From Zerene cesonia (Eukaryota; Arthropoda; Insecta; Lepidoptera; Pieridae), in NCBI RefSeq assembly GCF_012273895.1, contig NC_052122.1:4650001-4714000 (forward strand): a stretch of 64,000 bases of DNA. Reading direction: 5' to 3'. Made by a program: the position numbers and the translations under genes. The notes under the pieces are model-generated. The model saw nothing but the letters and a program-made list of their open reading frames with translations. It was not told where the DNA came from and did not search any database. Below, piece after piece: positions 11,548 to 24,200 of this stretch (positions within the stretch are counted from its first letter, which is position 1; the number at the start of each line of letters is the position of its first letter).

Positions 11548-11770
11548 TAGCTTTTGCCCGCGGCTTCGCACGTATTAAATTCGGAGTAATTTGATATTTA
11601 TTATACATATGAACCTTCCTCTTGAATCTCTCTATCTTTATAAATAAACACTAAAATCCGTTGTGTAGTATTAAAGATTTTAGCATATATACATATAGTG
11701 ACAGACGCGGGAATCGACTGCTTTCTAGCTAACTAGCTTTAATTATAGTTTATACAATGTAGTGATTTAT
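11548..11770 (-). mobile_element. LINE/SINE tail of a common lepidopteran type
   Basis: It starts (plus strand) with CTAGCTTTTGCCCGCGGCTT and continues through CCTTCCTCTTGAATC, TCCGTTGTGTAGTATTAAAG and ATACAATGTAGTGATT. This is an arrangement I recognise from many moth and butterfly genomes as the 3' part of an RTE-like or related element. Degenerate and without coding capacity. The family name is from memory. Confidence 0.6.
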
Positions 11771-12244
11771 TTTTTATTAATTAACCTACATGTGGTGGAA
11801 GGATGCATTTCCTTCCTTCTTGGAGAAAAGGGAGGATTATCCCATTTTGTGACTCTATACATTTGATTTTGATTGACAACCCTTAGAAAACAACGATAGC
11901 TTTTAATACACATGTATATTCATATAGAATCTAAATAAAATAAAGTTTTTAATAAATTATTCATTTATTTTTACGGCAACAAATACCTTTATCATAACAT
12001 ACAACATTCTCATAAAAACAATCGCGCATTCCGTTTGTAGGTACATATTATCGTCTGTAAAATTTACAACAATCAAGCATTAGGTATGTCAAACACGATT
12101 TTACCTCAATATAAGTTTCCTTGAAAAGTAAAAAAAAACTCTTCTAACTAAACATAGAATGACTGAGGACTATTTTAAAATAAAACATCCTCGAATATTC
12201 AAGACGTTTAAATTGTCCTAGAACAATCGTATGATGTTCGAAGA

Positions 12245-15200
12245 CTAGTAAACCCTCGGTACCGGTGGAATAGTTTCCACTTCACTGTCCAGAGTCTTGT
12301 CAATGACCGGTCGGTAGGTGATGGTCACTTTACCCGTTGGCAAGTCGACAGTCGATAGACTATGCTTGCGCCAGTGCTGTTCTATTGGCTTCGGTTTCTG
12401 AAAGGTATAAATTAATATAATGACCCAAAATATTTAACTGTGTCGACCGTAACCACGCTCGCTGTAAAATGTTCAAAACATGTTGAAAAAGTTCAAAATA
12501 CTAGTTGAGGATCGTGTAATACAACTTTACCGTCGAACTTTTTCGCAAGACTTGTAGTTTTCTCGGAAATCGAGAAAACCTATTTTCCTCTTCCCGACCT
12601 ACGGTAATATTTTTTTTTCTCATTTTTGTTATATTCTCTTTAATTACCATATTATAGTTTCGTCCTACAATAACTGCAATCTCTAAAAATCTATATGTAC
12701 ATACACTAACGAATAATAATTAATTATTATAAATGTAAACTGGGTGAAACAATGCTGGTAATTTGTAATACATACAATTGCATCATATAAATGTCCTCTT
12801 GTGGACAAATGGATATTATATGAATACTATTATTCAAATCACAACATCTATTTATTATAAATATATGTGCCTATTATTAGTCAATAACAGTTCACATAAT
12901 TCCTAAAGCACTAATTAATTTTAACGTAAAATACAACGCGACTCCGCTTTTATGTCACATTTCAAACGCGGGGAAACTATTCATTATTCAATAACCAGTA
13001 AATGCTGCATCATTTTTACATCGACACAAACTCGCAACTATATAGAAACAATATTTTCACTTATACAACGTTATATTTCAATTGCGAGAAACTATTCAAT
13101 AACCAGTCTCGCGTCGTTTCTATCTCGCAGCTACATCGAAATAGCATCGCTTAGAACGCGATGCTTTTTCGTTGCCGAGGTATCGTGCGACTTAGAACAG
13201 ACTATGAACATTTTGCATGTGTTTTTCAGAACTTCATCGATGCTACATCGTATTCGTATCGTTGCTATATCGTCACAGTCGCGTAGTAATGTTTTTGTGC
13301 GAATTTACTTTGTGGGCGGAGCTTATGATCGGCGGCTGTACCTTGTGACCAGTACCGTCTTTACCATAAGGGCACAAGGGGCCAGTGCCCAGGGCCCCCC
13401 ATCCTCAGAGGGCCCCGAGGGGCCGACAATTTCTCTCACATTTAATCTCAAAATACTCATTACACTTTTCTCAATGCCCGAATATCGATTATTTTCAGAT
13501 TTATTCGAATCAATATATTTATATGAATTTGAGTGACATCAAGCCTTTTTTTTTATGTCATAGCCGGCAACTGAGCTTGTGGTTCGCCTGATGGTAAGCG
13601 ATCACCACCGCCCATGAACATTCGCAAAGGTAGTGCCTCTACGAATGTGCTGCCCGCTTTTATGAAGTAAGGGAAAAGGAAAGGATTAAAGATAGGAAAG
13701 GAGAATTGCGAACATCAATGCTACAAGAACGACTAAATAATTTGTCAATTATGAGCATAGAAAGTGATAGATATTCTTCAGGAAACTGAGTTCGAGGATT
13801 TAATAGAAGATTTTGCTCAACAGAAATCTCGAAAGAAACTATTACCATCATATATTTCGCATCATACTAATATCATTAAGTATATTAGATTAGATTACCC
13901 ATAATAAAGCAGATCACAATAAAAAAATGTATTTCACTTTCTTTACATTCCAAAAGGGCCCCAAATTCTTGTGTGCCCAAGGGCCCCAGCACAGTCTAAG
14001 ACGGCCCTGCTTGTGACGTGTTGCTTTTGCGACTTCGTATTTACAGTTTCATTTTATTTCATAGGTACTAATTTTGCGTGTTTATTTTAACGGCTCACTT
14101 GAACTTTCATATTATCTATTCTATTTAGGAAGGATATAACAATGCTGCTAGGTTCTATGATTATTTACAATATAAGCTTATTTTACATTTGTGTATTTTT
14201 CTTACTACGTATATAATATAATCTTTATCTTATACCTTTAAACGAGCAATTCTTGTATATATATATAATTGGAATCTCGGAATCGGCTAAAACGATTTTC
14301 ATGAAATTTAGTATATAGGGGGTTTCGGGGGCGATAAATCGATCTAGCTAGGATTTTTTTTTAGAAAATGTCATATTCGTGTTTTATCGACTTAAACCCA
14401 ATTTATTATGATTCTTCCTGACATCTATTGGCGAATAATAATACTATAAATGCGAAAGTTTGTGAGGATGGATGATATGTATGCGTGCGTCTGTTACTCT
14501 TTCACGCAAAAACTACTGAACCGATTGCAATGAAATTTGCTTCGTAGATAGCTGGACAACTGAAATATCACATAGGCACTTTTTATACCGATATTCCTAC
14601 GGGATGCGGACTTACGCGGTTTCGACCGCGGGTCACAGCTAGTATTAGCTATGAGAGAAGGAAGTCATGTTATTTACACCACATAAAACTCAAGAACTTC
14701 GAAGCGGATTTTTTTTAGTTTTACGGATTTGTCTCCACTTGGTTTAAGGACGGAATATGATACATTTGAAACGGCAGGGTGAGCAACTATAGAATAAAAG
14801 CCAATTTGGAATAATCCGCATTTAAAGTAATAACTGTTAACACTAAATGAGTTTGGCATTTAAAGTGATACAATAAAAGTTATTAGTTTTTAATGACGAA
14901 ATTCACCAACGCTTACATCCGATTCCAAAAATGAATTCAAAGTAAATATTACTCCGCGTTAATAATGTCGGCCCTTTATTTGCGATGAGCTTTATGTAAT
15001 GTATAACTCTGTGTTGTTACATTACGGACGAATAGTCATTAAATTGCTCTATTATTGATTCACCAGGATTGGGTTGTTAGTAATTCCAGTAGCCATGTTT
15101 CCGTGAACCTACACCATGCGCAGATAAATTTTACTGGATGTTTTGTTCCTTAAAACTTTTCCCTGTTTTTCCTTACCCTATGCCTACATCTAATGTTACC

Positions 15201-18200
15201 TTACCATGAGGCGTTACACTAGCTTAGTTCCCCGCTATAATACAAAATTAAAAACAACTGAATCTCCGCCTCACCACTCACCTGATCCGTAGTAGGCTTG
15301 CTATAATCCATTTCGTCTTCCCGCTTAGGAAAATCATCCCTAAAGTGTGCACCGCGGCTCTCCGTGCGGTTCCTCGCGCAGGCGACCACCTGCACCGCCG
15401 CCTGGAGCATGTTCTGCAGTTCCAGTGTCTCGATCAGGTCTGTATTGAAGTTGGCGCTGCGGTCCATCACTTTGATGTCGTTGAACGCGGCGTACCATTT
15501 CATTATTTCCTTTTGCGCTAGAAATGGTCGTGGTATATGATCTACATAAAAAACTGTACACTGTTTGGCAATTAATCTTGTTGTTCCCGTTTTTTTACTA
15601 CCATTTTTGTAATACTTTTATGTATGGCTTACTAATGATGGATTAGAAGACTGAGGCGATACTTAGTAATAGTATTTATGAAAGTTTTCAAAACCCCATA
15701 CTCATTTACTGAACTGATATTCCACTTGGTAGGTTAGCTCTTATATCATTACATTATAATAATATTTTGTAACCTTCATCCAACAATTTCGCTTCTCTAA
15801 AGACTCCACACTTGTTTTGCATAGTTTGCCGCATGTTGAGGCGTAGCTCGTGCGGCATCACACTACCGTTGCTGTTGCGAACCTTCTCGAAGTTGTCAAT
15901 TGACGCGTCGCATATATTCTGCGATAGTTTAAAAGTGGTATGCTTCATTTAAGGTTAACCTAACATACTATTAAAAAGGTAAAATTTTAAGATAGTATTT
16001 TATAGAAAGTTGGATATAAAGTGTTCTTCTTTCCTTCTTCACGTTTGTTCATTCAGACATGGATTCCACAGTTCTAAGAAATATGAACGTACACATGATT
16101 TATTATGCCACGCATAATTCTCTACGAGCTCTTTTCAATAACGTAAGAGGTTGACAATTGCTTAAAATCTCATTTAATCTTCGTCTTTAAGCATTCTCTA
16201 TTACTCTCTATGACTTAATAGATGTATTAAATGTTAATGCTTCGAATCTTTCACCACAATAATTTTAGGCGTTCTTTTAACTGTAACTATATATCTAACT
16301 GTTATGACTTTCGTCCGACCTCAGTACCTAGGTATCATCAATATCAACCTACACGTGGTTAAAGCCAAACTTCAAACGGATAATGCCGCTACACTCTACA
16401 CTAGCATACGCAAGTTTACTTAGAAGAGATAGGGGTATACCGCAAACCTATGGGTAATACGATTGCATGCAACATTTTTTGTATGCCAGTGCAATAAAGG
16501 AGTAAGGCCTAACCTAATGTTAATGAATCAGGTCAATTATGGTATGGCTATTCTTTAAAATGGTATATATATAAATGGTAACTACCACTGATAAACATAA
16601 TACTATACTATTACTACCAAAAAATTAATTCTTCAAAAAGGTCGTACAAGCACTTCTCTTTAGGTTTTAATGTTATAATAGTCTTTTCAAATAACATACA
16701 TCATTCAACGTTGGTTGTTTTTCGCCGGGCTTGGCTATCTTGCCGATATTCACGCCGACCGCCTTCCCAAACACCACGGTATCCAAAATGGAGTTCGCTC
16801 CGAGTCGATTGGCGCCATGGCAGTTGCTAACCGCCTCACCGGCTGAATGTAGACCGGGTATCACTTCGTCATTACCTCCCTTATTGATAATAGCCTGTGA
16901 TGTTATCAAACTTTAATACCTACGCCTTACTTCACAAAATACCTTATGAATGGTGTAATAATTATTTAATTTGCTGAAACATTATTATCACACACTTCCG
17001 ATAATCTAGTAGTATAATATTTATATCTCAACATCCATTTAAATCATATTACAAGATATCTCCTTCAATTTGACTAATTTTAAGAAAAATATTACAAGTT
17101 TCACTATGTCATATATAAACTCGAACTCAAACATTGATTAAACAACTTGACTTTCTTCAGAAGCGCTTTTGAATCTTCAAAGTACATAATTTAATATTTA
17201 CCACTGGTTTGGAAAGCAGGTTCTACAGAAACTTTGTAGTTCTATTATGTCTATTAAAATATATATTTATCTTACTTCTCGCTCCGGCCACGAACAAGAT
17301 TATCTTTTATAAAATAGGTGGATTATTAGCCCAGCTAATATTACCATACCTTTACTCTCAGTTCTTAAGTATGAACAAAATGTATACAGAATTTACATAT
17401 AGAATTTCATGAAAATCGGACATGCCGTATCTGAGGATCACGGCAACTAACAATGTGACACCAATTTAATGTATTCCAAGATTTATGGAATCCATGTGTA
17501 TTACGCATTTAATTTAACGAACTAATTTGTGATCAACTTAATAAAAAGTGATTTAGTTACAAATACGATAAACGAATTAACAAAACAGAAATCCGAAAAT
17601 CACTTCTTTTTTAATGTGGATCGTAAAACATTTTACACAACAGAAGAACTTAATATAACAAAGAAAATAATACGCTAGGCCTACCTATCTACTTACATGA
17701 AAATATAATACACATACGTAAAATCTTATTTAAGCAGTATGGATGGTTTACGGACCAGGGAATCCACAATTAATCCACATGAGACACAGACATCAAAGAC
17801 TGCAAGTGCCAATTTATACTATCCTCTGACCAAACAAGCTATTTTCAGGTATGGCTTTTAATATGTTACACAATTTGGGCAAAATCAAATGGTCAAAGGG
17901 AAATGTTATTACATTTCCTAAAATTTTGATATTTGGCCATCGCAATAGCGGATGAGCAATTACAGGTTTCATCAAACAATCAGTGTCAATATTAAGCAAA
18001 GCTGACCAGATCAAAGTAAATTAACAGCCGGATGGAAGCCATATTCAAATACACACAGCTTGAAATTTATCAAACTATGAATATGAATTATTGGTGGAAT
18101 GTTCATTACAACTTATTCTAAATGATCAATAAGGTATCCCTGGGGCGATTGCTGGCGCAGCGACGTTGTGATTCAAAAATATACATTTTATAAGGTGACA

Positions 18201-21200
18201 CGCCGCCTAGTCTCGAATAAATAATTAGTTTAAATTACTTTTGTGAAAACGCACCTCCCCCTTGTAGTTAATTGCGATCCCGCCCATTGTATAGTGCACT
18301 GTGGGTATGATGGGAACAGGTTGGGTGTAAACATCGGCTCCCGTGAAGGTGTAGGCCGTCTCCGATATTCCCGGTAGTCGCTCCCTGATGACTTCAGCAG
18401 GGAGATGATGCAGCTGGAGGTACATGTGGTCTTTCTTTGGACCTACTCCTCTGCCTGGAAACGCCTCACAAGAATTAACAACCTTTATTTACCATATTTA
18501 GATTTAAATAATTTCAATATATTATGTTTAAGATAGACATTTTATGAATACGTTAAGCAAGAGCAAAAAAAAAAAACAATATTTAGAGCAAACTTATACT
18601 AAAGTGAATTAAATTCTGCTCATAATGTAAAATAAAAAGAAATAATAGAAAATTACGGCTAAGCAAAAAATAAAATATAGTTAAAAAAAACTAAAAAACA
18701 CGCTTTTCAAGCACATCAAACTAAAAACTATAAAATAATTTTNNNNNNNNNNNNNNNNNNNNNNNNNNNNNNNNNNNNNNNNNNNNNNNNNNNNNNNNNN
18801 NNNNNNNNNNNNNNNNNNNNNNNNNNNNNNNNNNNNNNNNNNNNNNNNNNNNNNNNNNNNNNNNNNNNNNNNNNNNNNNNNNNNNNNNNNNNNNNNNNNN
18901 NNNNNNNNNNNNNNNNNNNNNNNNNNNNNNNNNNNNNNNNNNNNNNNNNNNNNNNNNNNNNNNNNNNNNNNNNNNNNNNNNNNNNNNNNNNNNNNNNNNN
19001 NNNNNNNNNNNNNNNNNNNNNNNNNNNNNNNNNNNNNNNNNNNNNNNNNNNNNNNNNNNNNNNNNNNNNNNNNNNNNNNNNNNNNNNNNNNNNNNNNNNN
19101 NNNNNNNNNNNNNNNNNNNNNNNNNNNNNNNNNNNNNNNNNNNNNNNNNNNNNNNNNNNNNNNNNNNNNNNNNNNNNNNNNNNNNNNNNNNNNNNNNNNN
19201 NNNNNNNNNNNNNNNNNNNNNNNNNNNNNNNNNNNNNNNNNNNNNNNNNNNNNNNNNNNNNNNNNNNNNNNNNNNNNNNNNNNNNNNNNNNNNNNNNNNN
19301 NNNNNNNNNNNNNNNNNNNNNNNNNNNNNNNNNNNNNNNNNNNNNNNNNNNNNNNNNNNNNNNNNNNNNNNNNNNNNNNNNNNNNNNNNNNNNNNNNNNN
19401 NNNNNNNNNNNNNNNNNNNNNNNNNNNNNNNNNNNNNNNNNNNNNNNNNNNNNNNNNNNNNNNNNNNNNNNNNNNNNNNNNNNNNNNNNNNNNNNNNNNN
19501 NNNNNNNNNNNNNNNNNNNNNNNNNNNNNNNNNNNNNNNNNNNNNNNNNNNNNNNNNNNNNNNNNNNNNNNNNNNNNNNNNNNNNNNNNNNNNNNNNNNN
19601 NNNNNNNNNNNNNNNNNNNNNNNNNNNNNNNNNNNNNNNNNNNNNNNNNNNNNNNNNNNNNNNNNNNNNNNNNNNNNNNNNNNNNNNNNNNNNNNNNNNN
19701 NNNNNNNNNNNNNNNNNNNNNNNNNNNNNNNNNNNNNNNNNNTCTAGCTTAATTTAAACTTAGTGCGCTTTTTGGCTGTACTAAAGGGCTGTTTTTGGTC
19801 TGATATAACTTACCAGACAAGTACTTGAGTTTATAAATTTTATAATCTAGAGTCTATAATGTCTATTTTCAACTTACATATTATTTGTTTTTTATTCAGT
19901 TATTCAGTAATTTAAAAGCATTTCTGAACGCATCCTACCTAATTTACTAAGAACACTATCTAGCGATCATCCATGCAAACCGCTCCAATGCCAAATTCAA
20001 GCGACCATAAAAAATGTCGACTTTGTCTATGGTTGAGCCCCGGATAAATTATGAAAAACTTTCAGTCGAAACTTTTTACCTAAAGTCTACTCAATATATC
20101 ACTTATTTTCACAGAAGTGTCGTGATTTAATTTTGTTTCAAAATAAATTTGGGTAAAATTAATAGAACTATTGATTTGTTCGTTTAAATATTATTTCATG
20201 ATGTCGAAAAAACATATCTAACTGGTTCACAAAAGAGAAAAAAAGTTTTAGCTCAAAAAGAAATCACGGAAAAACCTTCGAAATCATTAATTATATTAGA
20301 TTAGATTACCCATAATAAAGCAGATCACAGTAAAAAAATGTATTTCACTTTCTTTACATTCCAAAAGGGCCCCAAATTCTTGTGTGCCCAAGGGCCCCAG
20401 CACAGTCTAAGACGGCCCTGATAATGGGATAAACTTACTATATTACTCTATTGGCACCAGTTCTTAATAAGTGTACAAAGTTTGAATGAAATCGGTTCGC
20501 GGGAAGTGGGAGAAAAACGGGTGTGAGTTACATACATACATACAAACATACAAGTGAAGCTAATAAAAGCGTGTTAAAAAGAGGAAAATTTCCAAACAAA
20601 GAACTAATAAAATTGTTACACTAAATGATTCTTTTAACCTTGTCTAATTTCCGTCGCAATAGATCTGGACACAACATCGCGGCTGGCAAGATCCTTGGCT
20701 TTGGGAGCGTACTTCTCCATAAACCTTTGACCTTCGCTGTTCACCAGGTAGCCGCCTTCACCACGGCAACCTTCAGTCATGAGACACCCCGACCCGTACA
20801 TTCCTAAGGATCAAATTATATAGCAACTATTAGTTCATAAAAAATATTACAAATCAATCATCCCTTTTTCTAAAATGAATTAGAATGTAAAATTAATCAA
20901 GTGTGATTATATTACTACACATGATAATTTACATAATAGTGCAATTAAATGTGATACAGTGCTACGTATAGATTATATAAATAAACATTCATACCAGTAG
21001 GATGAAACTGTATAAACTCCATATCTTGAAGGGGATAACCGATTCTGGTTAGCATGGAGCATCCATCGCCGGTGCAAGTGTGTGCTGCAGTACAGGAGAA
21101 ATACATCCTGGGGTAGCCACCTGTTGCTATCACCGTGTTCTTAGCTTGAAACCTTACGATATGCATACGTAATTATTGAATAGGAAATTTTAAGTGGCGC

Positions 21201-24200
21201 TAAGGATTACATTCTTATTTCTTTCTAACAAAGTTACCTACAAGTATCAATAATAATGCAAGAGTAATAATATTAATGGAATAAACCTACCGATTTATTG
21301 ATTAATACATGATATCGCCTAATCAAGCAAAACTGTTTATTATTAAATGTTTATTTTATTTTGTCCGTCGAAAATGGAATGGCTTTCAAATCTGTTGCTA
21401 TATCAGAAATGAACATTATCAACCAAACGAGTTAATTTACGACGGACAAACCTAAGACTAAACAAACATTAGCTCTATCGAACTCATAACCTCACCGTCG
21501 GAGCAATTTGCAACGGTAATTATTGGTATTTTGAAAGGCACCTATGTAGGCTTGTGTCGTCCATATCCAAAGCTAGTGCACCGACCACCGCCCCGCTCTG
21601 CACCAGAAGATCCAATACAAAAAACTCGGTAAACAACTTGATATTCTTAAACTTTGTGCTGTATCCGTACAATGTGTGCAGTAAGGCGTGTCCAGTGCTG
21701 TGAAAAGAGATCTCACATAAAACCGACGAATTCTTTGAGCATTATTATAACATCATAATACCGGTGATATCTGTTTATAACAATTTGTACGTAGAACCAA
21801 GTTATTATTTAGTAATCTGTGGTAGAACCTCACGAATAATTAACTACACTTTGTCATGAAATTAATTTGAATATATTTATGTATTTACATGTCACTTTTA
21901 CTTAAGGTCACGATGTCTAACATTTTAATTTTAAAGAGTTTTGAAGTTTTCATAAACAAGAAAATTTAAAAACATACATTTTGCGGTTATGGGGAAGTTT
22001 CATTTTATTACTTCAATCAAATTCAACTTCCGTACCTCTCAGGTAACTCGTTTTATATTTTTCATTTTATTTTTATTATTATTACTATTACTACTACCTA
22101 CATATTACCAAATTTTTCACTTTTTACAGTTTTTAGAGGATTCCACCCCAGTCCAAATATAATATAATATTTAGCTAACATATTATACGAACTGTTCTTT
22201 GATTGCATGACATTGACGTTGGCGGGAAATTGATGCCAGTGGGCTAATTATTGCGATTGGCGAATCGATACACAAGTTAACACAGTATTCCCATTTCGCA
22301 TACATCCACTTTGAAATGTTGTTCATACAAAATAGCAAATAGAGTAAATTATAAAACGTCATTGAAACGAGCCTAATACGTTCTCAAAAATATGACAGTT
22401 GCACAATTCGTTCCTTCCATTTTTAAAGTTATAACCCCAGATTTCCTCTCGGCAATAAAATTTATTTGTACAGTATCACCGAAATTTCCTACATTTCTAG
22501 TAGTGTAATGGAATATCAGTTATTATCTTTTTATGATTATAGATCTAACGAGAACGCTCACGGCAAATTGTGACAATCACAGAGAGACCACATCGAATTT
22601 CGTGTCGGCTGACTTGAGATTTGATTCGTTGTGGCAATGAAGAAAAACCCTGATAAGGTTCACGAAGACTTTACCTTACGTTGCAAATGTATCACTACTA
22701 TACTACTATATTTTATTTAATTTTGTACGTGTTTGTAATGTATTATTGAAACGTAATATTAAATAATTAATTTAAAAGAAGAACGCAAACATTTCCCTTT
22801 ATAAAAGAAGAAAAATCCCGTAAAGTGCTCTTAATCTAAGTGATATCTAGCTTTCAATTTAGAAAAGATTGAATAAAACGCATCCCGAGTTACTGCTAGA
22901 TCCTAAGCAGTGGACGTTTAATTTGATTATATTGTACGTCTCCTTATTATGTGAGTTTTCTTAGTTTTAACAAGCGTATCTGAAGATTAAGAGAAAGTAG
23001 AGTTTTTAGAGATAGAGCTGGGAACATAACGTTAAGGCTTTTTTAAGCTTATTTTCATTCATCATCATAATTTACCTGTGCCTAATATTTTACTCTCATG
23101 AGATACTATCTATATACTATCTTTATATAGATTGCACTTATGATAATTGATCCTTAAAATCTGTTGAATGATGAAGCATATTTTATTCATACCGGTCAGC
23201 AACACAGCAGGTGCGTTTTGCTATCTCCTTGCCTTGCATCTTGGTTCCACCACCAAACGATCGTTGGTAAATTCTCCCATCTTGAGTCCTGGAGAATGGC
23301 ATACCCATATTTTCGAGTTCGAAAACACAGTTCGGCGCGTCTCGCGTTAAGTGTTGAATAGAGTCCTAAAATTATTATATATGTATTTGTTATGATGGAT
23401 GTATTTGGTGAAAGAAATTGACGTATGTACAATCATTTAAAATAGAATTTATTATTAGAATTGCAGTAGTCTATGATAATTATTTAAAGCGAGTCCTATA
23501 TTATCATTTTATAAAAAAAGTCTTTGGTTAGAAATAATGTATCAATAAAATACGGTTAATTTATACTGTTAATTTGTATGTATATATTATATATGTATGT
23601 ATATAACCAGAACCGATTTTCCAGAACAGATGTGGGTAATTTGAAATAAAGTCACCTGATCACCGAGCCAATCAGATCCTTTAACGGTGTCATAAAAGTG
23701 CCATCTCCAGTCATCTTCGTGCATACTGCCTGGTTATAAGATATCTTGTTAACGTATGACAGAATCACCTTTTCATATAAGCGATTTTTACGTAAAAACT
23801 ATTTTCACAGAAAAATACAGACGGACAGACAATTTATTTTTAGAGAAGCCTCAGTTACTCTTACGTTACAGGTCATTCTAAAGAAATAAAAAGCCTTTAA
23901 AATTATAAAATAGGCAAATTCTTGAGCAGCTAAGCACTACCCTTTTTTGCAACTAACACGAAAAATATCATAATTTTTAATGGGATTTAATAGTATGAGA
24001 AAAAAATACACTATTTTCTAATAATGAAATATTGATAATTGAAACGAAATTTATTTCAGATTGTTCCACGAATTGATATTTTCAGTTTACGTCAAAACGA
24101 ATTTTCGACACGTAATTAAAATAAAGCGAAATACGTACACGTGCAGAGTTTATATTAAAGCTACAGTTTAATGGGAGTCTAGCAAGCTTCGGTACTAATT

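Larger units (their letters stand above)
13350..14009 (+). mobile_element. hAT-superfamily DNA transposon remnant, 660 bp, with 8-bp target duplication
   Basis: The left end CAGTACCGTCTTTACCATAA and right end (reverse complement) CAGGGCCGTCTTAGACTGTG are matching terminal inverted repeats of hAT type. Both are followed by GGGCCC-rich subterminal DNA. The flanks carry a perfect 8-bp duplication, CTTGTGAC, at 13342-13349 and 14010-14017. The interior contains a nested SINE-like piece (13541-13665) and the broken end of a transposase frame (13721-13835). It sits in the last intron of the SdhA-like gene, in antisense to it. Not autonomous. Confidence 0.9.

Noticed and set aside
12952..13536. 194-codon plus-strand frame
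   Set aside because: It starts in degenerate repeat DNA and runs across the hAT left terminus at 13350, so it spans a transposon junction.
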